Positions 31,005-40,235 are shown, counted from the first letter of the stretch. The stretch: DNA of 64,000 bases from an uncultured Oscillospiraceae bacterium (GCA_910579775.1 CAJTUE010000004.1:127033-191032); one strand, 5' to 3'. Notes: generated by a model not told the origin, from the sequence alone. Program-made: numbers and translations.

Positions 31005-32587
31005 ACGCGCTGTGTTTGGCGGCGGCGGCTCACGAGCTGCGCGCCGCCCTTTTGGATGCCCGGGTGGACAAGGTCTACCAACCGGGGCGCAACGAGGTGG
31101 TGCTGGCCATGCACACCTATGGCGGCAACGAAAAGCTTTTGCTGTGCGCCGAGCCGGGGCTTGCCCGCGCCCAGCTCACCGGCCTCGGCCGGGAAAATCC
31201 CGCCACGCCGCCGGTGTTTTGTATGCTCCTTCGCAAGCATCTCACCGGCGGGCGGCTGACGGCCATCGTCCAGCCTCAGGGGGAGCGTATTTTGCGCTTC
31301 TCCTTTGACTGCACCGATGAACTGGGAGACAAGGTGGAGCGCCACCTGATCTTAGAGGCCATCGGCACGGGGACCAATCTCATCTTCACCGACGGCGAGG
31401 ACCGCATCCTGGCCTCCACCCGCCGCATGGAAGGGGACATCGCCAGCGGCAAGCGGCAGGTGATGGCGGGGCTTTACTACCGCCTGCCCGACCCGGTGGC
31501 GGGTTTCCCGCCCCTCATCCGCCGGGAGATCGAGTTCCGGGGAAAGGAGAGCGTGGAGGCGGGAGTGGCCCGTCTGGAGGAGGAGATCAAGCAGGGGGAA
31601 TTTACCCCTACGCTACTACTGAAGGACGGCAAGGTCAGCGACTTTTCCTTTCTGCCCATCCTCCAATACGGTCCCACCGTGGAAAATGTTTCCTTCCCCG
31701 ACTTCAAGACCCTGCTGGACCGCTACTATGCGGAAAAGGAGATGGGTCAGCGGGCCTCCCAGCGGGCGGGGGGCCTCCAAAAGACAGTCCAGACCCTGCG
31801 GGACCGGGCGCGCCGGAAGGTGGCCAACCAACAGCGGGAGCTGGCCCAGGCCAAGGATCGGGAGAATCTGCGCCGCAAGGGAGAGCTGATCACCGCCAAC
31901 CTCTACCGGCTGGAGAAGGGGATGACCCGCGCGGCGGTGGAGGACTATTACGAACCCGACTGTCCCACGGTGGAGATCGCTCTGGACCCCCGACTGACCC
32001 CACAGCAGAACGCTGCCAAGTATTTCAAGGACTATGCCAAGGCGCGCACCGCCGAGGAGATCCTGACCGCCCAGATTGCAAAGGGGGAGCAGGAGGAGGA
32101 GTATCTGGAGAGCGTGCTGGAGGGCATCGCCCTGGCGGAGGGGGATCGGGACCTTAATGAGGTGCGCCGGGAGCTGGAGCAGGGAGGCTACCTCCGGGGT
32201 AAAAAGGCCGCCAAGCGGGAGATGAAGACCGCCTCCAAGCCCCTGGAGCTGAGAAGCTCTATGGGCCTTCGGATCTCAGTGGGCAAGAACAACACCCAAA
32301 ACGACCTTCTGACCTGTAAGGCGGCGGGGAAGTGGGACTGGTGGTTCCACGCCCAGGGCCACCACGGCGCCCACGTTATTTTGTGGACCGAGGGGGCGGA
32401 GCCGGACGACCAAAGCGTGGAGGAGGCCGCCTGCCTGGCGGCGTGGTATTCTCAGGGCCGGGAGGCGGACAAGGTGGCGGTGGATTATACCCAGGTGAAA
32501 TACGTAAAAAAGCCCGCGGGGGCCAAGCCGGGCATGGTGGTCTACACCACCTATCAGACTGCCATGGTGAAGCCGCAGACCCTATAA
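30995..32587 (+). CDS. rqcH: NFACT-family ribosome quality-control factor (RqcH / fibronectin-binding-like)
   Basis: 530 residues. NFACT-N (about 1-190) begins MALDALCLAAAAHELRAALLDARVDKVYQPG and includes LLLCAEPGLARAQLT. A coiled-coil middle follows (RASQRAGGLQKTVQTLRDRARRKVANQQRELAQ; about 250-380). NFACT-R (about 420-525) contains GLRISVGKNNTQNDLLTCKAAGKWDWWFHAQGHHGAHVIL and EAACLAAWYSQGREADKVAVDYTQVKYVKKPAGAKPGMVVYT. RqcH binds stalled 50S subunits and adds Ala tails. The Asp-Arg pair typical of NFACT-N is probably in the segment near residues 90-105, which I cannot confirm. Confidence 0.95.
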   Translation: MALDALCLAAAAHELRAALLDARVDKVYQPGRNEVVLAMHTYGGNEKLLLCAEPGLARAQLTGLGRENPATPPVFCMLLRKHLTGGRLTAIVQPQGERILRFSFDCTDELGDKVERHLILEAIGTGTNLIFTDGEDRILASTRRMEGDIASGKRQVMAGLYYRLPDPVAGFPPLIRREIEFRGKESVEAGVARLEEEIKQGEFTPTLLLKDGKVSDFSFLPILQYGPTVENVSFPDFKTLLDRYYAEKEMGQRASQRAGGLQKTVQTLRDRARRKVANQQRELAQAKDRENLRRKGELITANLYRLEKGMTRAAVEDYYEPDCPTVEIALDPRLTPQQNAAKYFKDYAKARTAEEILTAQIAKGEQEEEYLESVLEGIALAEGDRDLNEVRRELEQGGYLRGKKAAKREMKTASKPLELRSSMGLRISVGKNNTQNDLLTCKAAGKWDWWFHAQGHHGAHVILWTEGAEPDDQSVEEAACLAAWYSQGREADKVAVDYTQVKYVKKPAGAKPGMVVYTTYQTAMVKPQTL

Positions 32588-32598
32588 TTCCCTTTTTC

Positions 32599-32627
32599 TT
32601 GACAAATCCCCACAATGTTGTTATAAT
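32599..32627 (+). promoter_or_regulatory. Consensus promoter of DUF4190-like gene
   Basis: TTGACA (32599-32604), 17 bp and TATAAT (32622-32627), a perfect sigma-A match directly after rqcH. Confidence 0.9.
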
Positions 32628-32690
32628 GAGAAAACCTTAGAAAGCCTAAGGGTCCGGTTCCAATTGCCGGAATAGCTTTAACGTGCTTGG

Positions 32691-32733
32691 ACAAACGAGG
32701 TACCTCGTTTGTTTGTTCCCAACGGGAACAAAC
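32691..32733 (+). promoter_or_regulatory. Leader palindromes before DUF4190-like gene
   Basis: A perfect 22-nt palindrome (32691-32712, ACAAACGAGG-TA-CCTCGTTTGT) overlaps by 2 nt with a 10-bp stem-loop (32711-32733, GTTTGTTCCC-AAC-GGGAACAAAC). Both lie in a leader of about 155 nt between the promoter and the ATG at 32791. The pair could switch between alternative RNA folds or serve as DNA operators. Confidence 0.6.
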
Positions 32734-32790
32734 AAGAACGCTTAGAGGAAAATTGGAGAGAGAATTTTGAGAGGAAGGAGGGAATACATC

Positions 32791-33042
32791 ATGGCAGTTG
32801 CAGCTTTGGTCGTGGGCATTTGCTCCATCGTGTTTGACTTTATCTTTGTGTGGCTGGGCCTGATCCTCGGTATCGTCGCGATCATCCTTGGCGTTATGGC
32901 CCGCAAGCAAAATCCCACTGACGGTAAGGCTACCGCTGGTTTGGTCTGCGGTATCATCGGCGTCGCTTTGGCGATCGTGTGCTGGGTGGCTTGCGCCGCC
33001 TGTGCGAGCGCGATCATTGGCGCCGCCGGCAGCCTGAGCTAA
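32791..33042 (+). CDS. Small two-helix membrane protein (DUF4190-type)
   Basis: 83 residues from the ATG at 32791 (AAGGAGG upstream). Two membrane helices: VAALVVGICSIVFDFIFVWLGLILGIVAIILGVMA and ATAGLVCGIIGVALAIVCWVACAACASAIIGAAG, joined by the RKQNPTDGKA turn. The Gly-rich helix pair with a short loop containing K/R-x-N matches DUF4190-type proteins of unknown function. It is monocistronic with its own perfect promoter and structured leader, so its expression is probably regulated. Confidence 0.82.
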   Translation: MAVAALVVGICSIVFDFIFVWLGLILGIVAIILGVMARKQNPTDGKATAGLVCGIIGVALAIVCWVACAACASAIIGAAGSLS

Positions 33043-33126
33043 GGGAAGCACGGAATGTCGCAAGATGTTAGACCGGGCCGGTGAGTATTCACCGGCCCAA
33101 ATTTTTTGAAGAGGGGTGGAAGAGCG

Positions 33127-33870
33127 ATGACAGTCAGCCCATACGGTTTGATGATCGCGGCGGGGATTCTGACCGCAGGCGCGGCGGGCTGGTTTTTGAC
33201 CCGCCGCTTTGCCTTGGACTTTAACGACTTCCTGTTGTTGGCTACCTATACGGTGGCCTTTGGCGTGATCGGGGCCAAGGGGGCCTATCTGCTCCTGAAC
33301 GCCGGACGTATCGACTGGAGCCGCCTGACTGACCCGGCTTTTTTCAATGCGCTGATGATGGGCGGTTTTATCTTTTACGGCGGCGTGCCCACCGGCCTGT
33401 TCGGGCTGTGGCTGGCGGGGAAGCTCCACAAGATCGCGGTCAAGCCCTATCTGCGCGTGGGGGTACCTCTGCTTCCGCTGTGCCACGCCTTCGGGCGGGT
33501 GGGGTGCTATTTGGCCGGATGCTGTTTCGGTATCCCTTACGACGGGCCGCTGGCGGTGACCTATGAGCGTTCCTACGGCGCGCCCTTGGGCGTGCCGCTG
33601 TTTCCAGTGCAGCTTTTGGAAGCGGTTTTGGTGCTTGCCATAGCGGGAACGCTGTTTGCGCTCTGCCTGCGGGGCTGGGGAGAATGGTCCCTGCTGGGAC
33701 TCTATATGGGACTTTACGGCACGGCGCGGTTTTGTTTGGAGTATCTGCGCTATGACGCGGAACGCGGGCAGCTTGGATGGTTTTCCACCTCGCAGTGGGT
33801 AAGCCTTGTGCTTGTGGCGGTGGCCTTAGCGGGGGTGCTGTGGAGCCGGATAAAATTAAAACGGGCGTAA
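33127..33870 (+). CDS. lgt: Prolipoprotein diacylglyceryl transferase-like membrane enzyme
   Basis: 247 residues from the ATG at 33127. Six or seven membrane segments are visible. The Lgt signature appears as HAFGRVGCYLAGCCFG (about 121-136) with the conserved His and Arg, and EYLRYDAERG (about 206-215) near the end. It is shorter and less conserved at the N-terminus than canonical Lgt, so it may be a paralogue; true Lgt genes usually have a His-Gly-Gly-x-x-x-Gly loop, for which I see only GGFIFYGGVPTGLFG (about 79-93). The family transfers a diacylglyceryl group to lipoprotein cysteines. A strong terminator follows. Confidence 0.85.
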   Translation: MTVSPYGLMIAAGILTAGAAGWFLTRRFALDFNDFLLLATYTVAFGVIGAKGAYLLLNAGRIDWSRLTDPAFFNALMMGGFIFYGGVPTGLFGLWLAGKLHKIAVKPYLRVGVPLLPLCHAFGRVGCYLAGCCFGIPYDGPLAVTYERSYGAPLGVPLFPVQLLEAVLVLAIAGTLFALCLRGWGEWSLLGLYMGLYGTARFCLEYLRYDAERGQLGWFSTSQWVSLVLVAVALAGVLWSRIKLKRA

Positions 33871-33892
33871 ACGTTTCAGGTTTACGCCCGTT
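33860..33892. terminator. Bidirectional terminator
   Basis: A 13-bp stem (AACGGGCGTAAAC / GTTTACGCCCGTT) with a 7-nt loop, followed by CCTTTTG on the plus strand, between convergent lgt-like and ybaK genes. Confidence 0.88.
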
Positions 33893-33906
33893 CCTTTTGT
33901 CCTGGA

Positions 33907-34401
33907 CTAAGAGAGGCCGGTGCACAACTCGGCGGTGGCGCCTCCTGTCAAGTCCAGCAGATCCCCCGGCGACAGCTCCACCTGGAAGCCCACCTTGCCC
34001 GCGGAGACGCAGATGGTCTTATGAGCCAGACAGCTTTCGTCAAACACAGTGGGAAACCGCTTTTTCATCCCCACGGGGGAGCAGCCGCCGTGGATGTACC
34101 CCGTGAGGGGGAGCAGGTCCTTTTGAGGAAGCATGGCAATGGACTTTTCACCCACCGCATTGGCGGCTTTTTTCAAATCTAAGGTCTCGGCCACCGGAAT
34201 ATCAAAAACATAGTACCCCCCGGAAGCGCCCTTGGCCACCAAGGTCTTGAACACCGCGGCGGAATCTTGCCCCAGCGCTTTGGCTACGCTGATGCCGTCA
34301 ATGCCGCTCACCTCGGGGTCGTAGCAATGGGCGGTATATGCGACCTTTTTCTGCTCCAGAATGCGCATGACGTTGGTCTTTTCCTCTTTCTGTTTGGACA
34401 T
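33907..34401 (-). CDS. ybaK: Cys-tRNA(Pro)/Cys-tRNA(Cys) deacylase
   Basis: 164 residues. It edits mischarged Cys-tRNA(Pro). YbaK/EbsC signature: KTLVAKGASGGYYVFDIPVAETLDLKKAANAVGEKSIAMLP (with the catalytic Lys in the LDLKK helix), GYIHGGCSPVGMKK with the H-G-G-C-S-P motif (about 102-111) and a C-terminal DLLDLTGG. The ATG is about 15 bp downstream of the uvrB stop and is probably co-transcribed with uvrB. Confidence 0.93.
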   Translation of the reverse strand: MSKQKEEKTNVMRILEQKKVAYTAHCYDPEVSGIDGISVAKALGQDSAAVFKTLVAKGASGGYYVFDIPVAETLDLKKAANAVGEKSIAMLPQKDLLPLTGYIHGGCSPVGMKKRFPTVFDESCLAHKTICVSAGKVGFQVELSPGDLLDLTGGATAELCTGLS

Positions 34402-34416
34402 GGTCTCTCGCTCCCT

Positions 34417-36384
34417 TCAGCGTCCCCGCAGCTCGATGATCTGGTCGCGCAAAACGGCGGCGTACTCGAACTCCAGCCGCTTGGACGCCTCGCGCATCTC
34501 TTTTTCCAGCTTGGCAATGGCGGCGTCCCGTTCGGCGCGGGACATCTTGTGCTTGAGGCGGGCGGCCTTGGACACATCCGCCTCGTCCTCCGCCAGATTG
34601 AGCACGCCCCGCACCTCCTTGACGATGGTCTTGGGGACGATGCCGTGGGCTTGGTTAAAGGCGTCCTGCTTGGCGCGCCGCCGTTTGGTCTCATCCATGG
34701 CGGCGGCCATGGATGGGGTGACCGCGTCGGCGTAGAGGATGACCACGCCGTCGGCGTTTCGGGCGGCGCGGCCGATGGTCTGGATGAGGGAGGTCTCGCT
34801 TCGGAGGAACCCTTCCTTGTCCGCATCCAGCACAGCCACCAGACTGACCTCGGGCAAGTCCAGACCCTCCCGCAGGAGGTTGATACCTACCAGCACGTGG
34901 AAGACGCCCAGACGAAGGTCCCGGATGATCTCCTGGCGCTCCATGGTGTCGATGTCGTGGTGGAGGTAGCGGACCTTGATGCCCACCCCCTGGAGATAGG
35001 CGGTGAGGTCCTCCGCCATCTTCTTGGTGAGGGTGGTGACCAGCACGCGCTCGTTGCGCTCCACCCGCGCGTTGATCTCCCCGATGAGGTGGTCGATCTG
35101 TCCCTCAATGGGGTGAAGGAGAACCTTGGGGTCCAAAAGTCCGGTGGGGCGGATGACCTGCTCCACCACCTGTCCGGCGCGGGTGCGTTCGTACTCGCCG
35201 GGGGTGGCGGAGACGTAGATGACCTGATTGAGCCGCTGTTCAAACTCGTCGAATTTCAAGGGGCGGTTGTCATAGGCGCAGGGAAGGCGGAAGCCGTAGT
35301 CCACCAGCGTGGTTTTACGCGCCCGGTCCCCATTGTACATAGCTCTGACTTGGGGCAAGGTGACGTGGCTCTCGTCGATGAACATGAGGAAGTCATCGGG
35401 GAAGTAGTCCAGCAGGGTCATGGGCGGCGACCCGGCAGGGCGGCCCGCCAAGGGACGGGAATAGTTCTCGATGCCCGAGCAGTGGCCCAGCTCCTGGAGC
35501 ATTTCAATGTCGTACATGGTGCGCTGCTTGATGCGCTGGGCCTCTACCAGCATGTTCTGGCTCTCAAAAAAGGCCACCTGCTGCTCCAGCTCGCCGTAGA
35601 TCTCCTGGATGGCCGCCGCCAGCTTTTCCTTGGGGGTGATATAGTGGCTGGCGGGGTAGATGGGAATATGCTCCAGACGGCGGATCACGTCTCCGGTGAC
35701 CACGTTGATCTCGGAGAGGCGGTCGATCTCGTCGCCAAAGAACTCCACCCGGATGGCGGTGTCCCGCCAGTAGGCGGGCCATACCTCCATGGTGTCCCCC
35801 CGGACCCGGAACATGTTGCGCTCCCAGGCGATGTCGTTGCGTTCATAGCGGTCTTCGATAAGCCGGGCCATCAGTTCCTCCCGCTTCATCACTTGGCCGA
35901 CGCGCAGAGGGATCATCATGTTGGCGTAGTCGTCCGGCTCGCCCAAGCCATAGATACAGCTCACCGATGACACGACGATCACGTCCCGCCGCTCGATGAG
36001 GGAGGCGGTGGCGGAGAGGCGCAGCCGGTCGATCTCGTCGTTGACCGAGGAATCCTTCTCGATAAACGTGTCGGTGTGGGGAATATAGGCCTCGGGCTGG
36101 TAATAGTCGTAGTAGGAGACGAAATACTCTACGGCGTTGTCGGGGAAGAACTCCTTGAACTCCGCGCACAGCTGGGCGGCCAGAATTTTATTGTGGGCCA
36201 GCACCAGGGTGGGCCGCTGGACCTTCTCAATGACCTTGGCCATGGTAAAGGTCTTGCCCGAGCCGGTAACGCCCAAGAGCACCTGCTCGGAAAGGCCGTT
36301 TTCCACTCCCGCCGCCAGGGCCTCGATCGCCTCGGGCTGGTCGCCGGAGGGAGTGAAGGGAGAGACAACGTGAAAATCAGGCAC
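34417..36384 (-). CDS. uvrB: Excinuclease ABC subunit B
   Basis: About 655 residues from a GTG at 36384 (GGAGG 8 nt upstream; the GTG at 36393 abuts the SD and is rejected). Helicase motifs: LLGVTGSGKTFTMAKVI (Walker A), SYYDYYQPEAYIP with the beta-hairpin region, FIDESH (motif II, DExx), LRLPCAYDNRPLKFDEFE, HHDIDTMERQEIIRDLRLGVFHVLVGINLLREGLDLPEVSLVA (motifs V/VI) and IQTIGRAARN. The C-terminal UVR domain (LEKEMREASKRLEFEYAAVLRDQI) contacts UvrC/UvrA. Role: damage verification in nucleotide excision repair. The ybaK gene follows closely. Confidence 0.97.
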   Translation of the reverse strand: MPDFHVVSPFTPSGDQPEAIEALAAGVENGLSEQVLLGVTGSGKTFTMAKVIEKVQRPTLVLAHNKILAAQLCAEFKEFFPDNAVEYFVSYYDYYQPEAYIPHTDTFIEKDSSVNDEIDRLRLSATASLIERRDVIVVSSVSCIYGLGEPDDYANMMIPLRVGQVMKREELMARLIEDRYERNDIAWERNMFRVRGDTMEVWPAYWRDTAIRVEFFGDEIDRLSEINVVTGDVIRRLEHIPIYPASHYITPKEKLAAAIQEIYGELEQQVAFFESQNMLVEAQRIKQRTMYDIEMLQELGHCSGIENYSRPLAGRPAGSPPMTLLDYFPDDFLMFIDESHVTLPQVRAMYNGDRARKTTLVDYGFRLPCAYDNRPLKFDEFEQRLNQVIYVSATPGEYERTRAGQVVEQVIRPTGLLDPKVLLHPIEGQIDHLIGEINARVERNERVLVTTLTKKMAEDLTAYLQGVGIKVRYLHHDIDTMERQEIIRDLRLGVFHVLVGINLLREGLDLPEVSLVAVLDADKEGFLRSETSLIQTIGRAARNADGVVILYADAVTPSMAAAMDETKRRRAKQDAFNQAHGIVPKTIVKEVRGVLNLAEDEADVSKAARLKHKMSRAERDAAIAKLEKEMREASKRLEFEYAAVLRDQIIELRGR

Positions 36385-36436
36385 AGTGCGCACCTCCGTT
36401 CAAACTTTTGTTCCATTCTAACACAAGAGCGGACCG

Positions 36437-36465
36437 TTGACAAGCCCTATCATTTCCGATATGAT
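36437..36465 (+). promoter_or_regulatory. Promoter of pyrE
   Basis: TTGACA (36437-36442), 17 bp and TATGAT (36460-36465), only about 27 nt before the pyrE ATG, leaving no room for a pyrimidine attenuator hairpin. Confidence 0.8.
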
Positions 36466-36491
36466 AAAGAAAATCGCAAGGAGGGGACCAT

Positions 36492-37169
36492 ATGGGCTAC
36501 AAAGAGGATTTCATTACGTTTATGGTACGTTCGGGGGTGCTGACCTTTGGGGACTTTACCACCAAATCGGGCCGCAAGACCCCCTATTTTATCAACACAG
36601 GAAACTATAAAACAGGAGCGCAGGCCGCGCGGTTGGGAGACTACTACGCCGCCTGTGTGCAGGAGAACGCTCCTGAAGGCATCGATTGCCTCTTTGGCCC
36701 GGCCTACAAGGGCATCCCACTGGTGGTGACCACGGCGGCGTCCCTGGCCCGCAATTATGACCGGGACCTGCCCTACTGCTTCAACCGCAAGGAGGCCAAG
36801 GACCACGGCGAGGGGGGGGCGCTGGTGGGCTATCAGGTGAAGGATGGGGACAGCGTCGCTATCATTGAGGACGTAGTCACCGCAGGCACCGCCGTGCGGG
36901 AGACACTGGCCTTCTTCGAGGCGCTGGGGAAAAAGGTGAAGGTCACCCATCTGTTCGTTTCCGCAGACCGCATGGAGCGGGGCACGGGGGAGCGGACCAC
37001 GCTGGACGAGCTACGCGCCGACTACGGGATCGCCGTCCACCCCATCGTTACGATCAGGGACATCCAGAGCTTTCTCCTGAACCTGGAGGTCGACGGGGAA
37101 GTGGTGGTGGACGATCACCGCGCTGCTCAGATCGACGCCTATCTGGCGCAATACGGGGCCCAGGGGTAA
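36492..37169 (+). CDS. pyrE: Orotate phosphoribosyltransferase
   Basis: 225 residues with CAAGGAGGGG before the ATG. It makes OMP from orotate and PRPP. Features: FTTKSGRKTPYFINTG (about 21-36), a central region with CLFGPAYKGIPLV (about 68-80) and the PRPP-binding motif VAIIEDVVTAGTAVRE (about 118-133), with the E-D-V-V-T-A-G-T loop. It is monocistronic: its own promoter, then a terminator. The other pyr genes are not in this window. Confidence 0.96.
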   Translation: MGYKEDFITFMVRSGVLTFGDFTTKSGRKTPYFINTGNYKTGAQAARLGDYYAACVQENAPEGIDCLFGPAYKGIPLVVTTAASLARNYDRDLPYCFNRKEAKDHGEGGALVGYQVKDGDSVAIIEDVVTAGTAVRETLAFFEALGKKVKVTHLFVSADRMERGTGERTTLDELRADYGIAVHPIVTIRDIQSFLLNLEVDGEVVVDDHRAAQIDAYLAQYGAQG

Positions 37170-37180
37170 ACCGAGGAAAA

Positions 37181-37217
37181 ACAAAAGGGACAGGGCCGTA
37201 GGCCCTGTCCCTTTTGT
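37181..37217. terminator. Perfect bidirectional terminator
   Basis: A 17-bp perfect stem (ACAAAAGGGACAGGGCC / GGCCCTGTCCCTTTTGT) with a GTA loop, between convergent pyrE and the SLH gene. Confidence 0.92.
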
Positions 37218-37237
37218 CAGCGGCGTGACCGCCACGT

Positions 37238-39976
37238 TCAGTTGTTTTCCAGGTCAAATATGATATCGCTGCTGATGAACCTGATGTAGTAGACATTCAT
37301 TCCGCCGTCGGGCGCGTTGCCTGCGTAAAACGCGCAGCGCACCTCTGCTTTAGACGTTCCGGTTTCGAGGCCGGTCAGCCAGTTGTCCCAGATGAAGACC
37401 TCGCCGTCCCAGTTTTCCTTGTAAAGGCAGGGCTGCCAGTCGCCGTGGCTCTTGCCGAAAACAATATCCACATATGGATACTGCCCGGTGGGTACGGCGT
37501 CGCCAGTGGGATCGTTTTTGTCCACAAACTGTCCCCGGGGACTGCCATGTACAGACTGAATGACCAGCTGCATATCCCTGGATGGGCCGTGCCAACCGTC
37601 GTCAGGGGTGTCATAGTTATGGATGTAAAAGTTTCCTTTCCCGTCCAGGTCAAGGAGCTTTGTCTGCTCCCTTTCCGCTTGTGGCTCTTGCCGGATCTGG
37701 GGCGTTACCGTCACCGTAAGCTCTTCCAGCGTGAAATCGTAGCTATAGGACATGTCCCGTTCCAGCAGTGTGGAAATATACCCGTCGGCCAAACCCACCA
37801 GATCTACAGCATAGATTGCCCGTCCATCTGCCTGAATGTTGCTGGGATCAAGGGTAGTTTCCATGACCCCGCTGCCGCCAAGCGCCGTACCGTTCAGGGT
37901 TTTCAGCTGGGTGGAAACGCTGACCAGATAGCTCACATCCTTATGCCGCAGCAGGTCGGTGATCTCCACGTCCGCCCATCGTCCGTTGTCCTGTACCACG
38001 ATGGTCTCCCCGATGACGGGGACGGGCACGGCGGCCACATCCAGAGCGTCGCTCACATCCAAGGTATGCACCGAAGAGAGATATCCCTTCCCCCAAATGG
38101 TGATCTCACAGCAATAATAGCGGTCTCCCGCTTGCAGGGTATCCTCTGCAGGGACAGTATACTCCTTGCCTGTGGCCTCCGGGATGGGAGCCTTGCCGTT
38201 GCCGTCCGCATCATCGCATCGATACCACTGATATGTAAAGGTATCCGGGTCTACCAAACGGTTGTTGAAATAGGACACTGTGAGTTGGGCAGTCCCGCCC
38301 AGGCCCACCGCCGCCGGCGCCGCCACGGTCACCCCGCTCACCGGATCCCGGTGTTCAGTCTTGTTGTACACCATGGTCACCACCCGGTCGTCGCCGCGTT
38401 TTTCTACTTTGGTGGGGGTGTAGGTAGTGGGGAGATCCTTTCCGTCGGTGATGATTACCTTCAGGTTTTCCGCAAACGCGTAGCCACTCACGGGACTCAA
38501 AACGATCACCACCTGATAGGCTTGGTCGGCGGTGAAGGCATCCTCATCGACGCTGTCTGCGGGCTTCCAGAGAAAACTGGGCGCAGAACCGTCGGCGTTG
38601 AGCCACTGAGTTTGGGCGGTATAGCCCGCGCCCAGCACGTCGGCAGTATCGGGGATCTCTCCGAAGGAGGGAGCCAGAAGCTGGAGCTTTACCTCTTTGA
38701 TCTCGGTGACCGGAGCGGGGGAAGGCGAGGGAGAGGGGGAGGGCGTGGAAGAGCCGCCAGACGGACCACTATTTGGCCCGCCGCCGGAGGAGCTGCCGGA
38801 GACAGGGCGGTTGTCCTCCACCTTGATGTTGGCGTCGTTGGTCAGCTTGCCAACCGTTCCGTTGATGGTGAGGGCGGCGTTGGACGCGGTTTTGCCCACC
38901 TCCACCATGGAGACGACCGCGCTCTTTTCCACCGTTACCTTGGCATCCGCCGTGACGGAGACCGTTCGGACGTTTTTTGCCTTGATGATCACCTGTGTGT
39001 CACAGTTGACCACCACGCTGCCCAGCGCGTCTCCGTCCAGGATCACGCCGCTCTGCCCGTCATTGATAAAGACCATGGGAATGGTCTTGCTTGAGGCGTT
39101 GACCAGCCGAAGCATTCCGTTGGTGGCCTTGGTGACAATAATATCCTTTACCTCACAGCCGGGGAGGATGTGAAAGGAGTTTTCCCCACAGCCCCGGAGA
39201 ATGACGCGCCCTTCCACCGTGACCTTTTCCAGGGTCACGTCTCCGTTGCCCACGCCGTCGGTGACGATCAGGTCGCCCGCCACGGTCATGTCTCTTAGGG
39301 TCACGTTTTTGGCGTTGACCAGCAGATTGCCCGCGCAGTTTTTGGAGTAAGTTCCGTCCTCATGGATGAAGCCCGCCGCCATGCGGTCCAGGACGGTGAC
39401 CACCTCAGCCCGGGTAATGGGCGCGTTGGGGTGGATATTTCCCTCTGGATCGCCCCGGACATATCCCGCCTCCTGCATGGAGGCTACATATCCCCCGGCC
39501 CAATCGGAGATGTCCTCGTCATCGGCAAAGCCCGCGGTCTTGCCGCTTTCCTCCAGCTCCAGTGCCCGGGCCAGGACCGCAAAGGCCTCCTGCCGGGTAA
39601 TGGGAGTCTCGGGGAGCATCCTCTTGTCTCCGTTCCCCCGAAAAATGCCCTGCCGGGCCAGCCGGAGAAGATGGCTGGTATACCACCGGTCCGTGGGCAG
39701 GTCCAGGAAGTTGTTTTCCGCCGCGTCCTGATACCCCATGACCCGGTCCAGGACTGCGGCAAGCTCGGCGCGGGTGATGACTCCGTCCGGCCGGAAAGCG
39801 CCGTCTCCACACCCTTGGAGTACACCGTAGCCGCTCCAGGTCTCGATGGCCTGGGCGGCGTAGTGTCCGTCCACGTCGGAATAGCGGGTGTTGTTTTCCA
39901 CCGCCCGTGCCGGGAGTGCCAGAGAAGCAAGTACAGCCAGTGCCAGGAGCAAACTCGCGGTTTTTTTCATCCTCAT
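37238..39976 (-). CDS. S-layer-homology-domain surface protein
   Basis: 912 residues (an ATG at 39970 is an alternative start). A signal peptide (ATASLLLALAVLASLALPARA type) is followed by three SLH repeats (about 30-200) with F-R/x-D/P-x-x-x-I-T-R-A-E/Q-x-x-x-V/A-L-x-R-x-h motifs, which bind pyruvylated cell-wall polymer. A parallel beta-helix-like region follows (about 205-385; short repeated strands such as NLLVNAKNVTLRDMTVAGDLIV), then a Gly/Ser/Pro-rich linker (SPSPSPSPAP). The last 480 residues have beta-rich, immunoglobulin-like segments with putative SGVTVAAPAAVGLGGTAQLTVSYF. It is attached to the wall non-covalently and is otherwise of unknown role. Confidence 0.92.
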   Translation of the reverse strand: MRMKKTASLLLALAVLASLALPARAVENNTRYSDVDGHYAAQAIETWSGYGVLQGCGDGAFRPDGVITRAELAAVLDRVMGYQDAAENNFLDLPTDRWYTSHLLRLARQGIFRGNGDKRMLPETPITRQEAFAVLARALELEESGKTAGFADDEDISDWAGGYVASMQEAGYVRGDPEGNIHPNAPITRAEVVTVLDRMAAGFIHEDGTYSKNCAGNLLVNAKNVTLRDMTVAGDLIVTDGVGNGDVTLEKVTVEGRVILRGCGENSFHILPGCEVKDIIVTKATNGMLRLVNASSKTIPMVFINDGQSGVILDGDALGSVVVNCDTQVIIKAKNVRTVSVTADAKVTVEKSAVVSMVEVGKTASNAALTINGTVGKLTNDANIKVEDNRPVSGSSSGGGPNSGPSGGSSTPSPSPSPSPAPVTEIKEVKLQLLAPSFGEIPDTADVLGAGYTAQTQWLNADGSAPSFLWKPADSVDEDAFTADQAYQVVIVLSPVSGYAFAENLKVIITDGKDLPTTYTPTKVEKRGDDRVVTMVYNKTEHRDPVSGVTVAAPAAVGLGGTAQLTVSYFNNRLVDPDTFTYQWYRCDDADGNGKAPIPEATGKEYTVPAEDTLQAGDRYYCCEITIWGKGYLSSVHTLDVSDALDVAAVPVPVIGETIVVQDNGRWADVEITDLLRHKDVSYLVSVSTQLKTLNGTALGGSGVMETTLDPSNIQADGRAIYAVDLVGLADGYISTLLERDMSYSYDFTLEELTVTVTPQIRQEPQAEREQTKLLDLDGKGNFYIHNYDTPDDGWHGPSRDMQLVIQSVHGSPRGQFVDKNDPTGDAVPTGQYPYVDIVFGKSHGDWQPCLYKENWDGEVFIWDNWLTGLETGTSKAEVRCAFYAGNAPDGGMNVYYIRFISSDIIFDLENN

Positions 39977-40148
39977 GCCCTCAGCTTCCTTTCCGTTGGT
40001 ATTTTAGCGCTTATATACGGTACATTTACCGTGCGGTGGTATTTTACCATATCCTGTTTTTTCACGCAAGATGGGAGCGAATCTTTCCTTGATGCCTCGG
40101 AAGACGGAAAAATTCTCCTCGCCGGAGCGGGATATTTCCAAAAAAACC

Positions 40149-40177
40149 TTGCATTTCCTAAGATGAGGTGGTATACT
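40149..40177 (+). promoter_or_regulatory. Promoter of the rimP-nusA-infB operon
   Basis: TTGCAT (40149-40154), 17 bp and TATACT (40172-40177). The predicted start is near 40184, about 72 nt before the rimP ATG. Confidence 0.7.
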
Positions 40178-40206
40178 ACGCATAGTATGAAGAGTAGGTA
40201 TTGGCA

Positions 40207-40235
40207 AGAGTGGGGTTCGCCCCGCTCTTTCTTTT
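40207..40235 (+). promoter_or_regulatory. Terminator-like hairpin in the rimP leader
   Basis: A 9-bp stem (AGAGTGGGG / CCCCGCTCT, one G-T pair) capped by a UUCG tetraloop and followed by TTCTTTT, lying between the promoter and the rimP ATG. It looks like an intrinsic attenuator for an operon that encodes the termination factor NusA. Confidence 0.7.
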
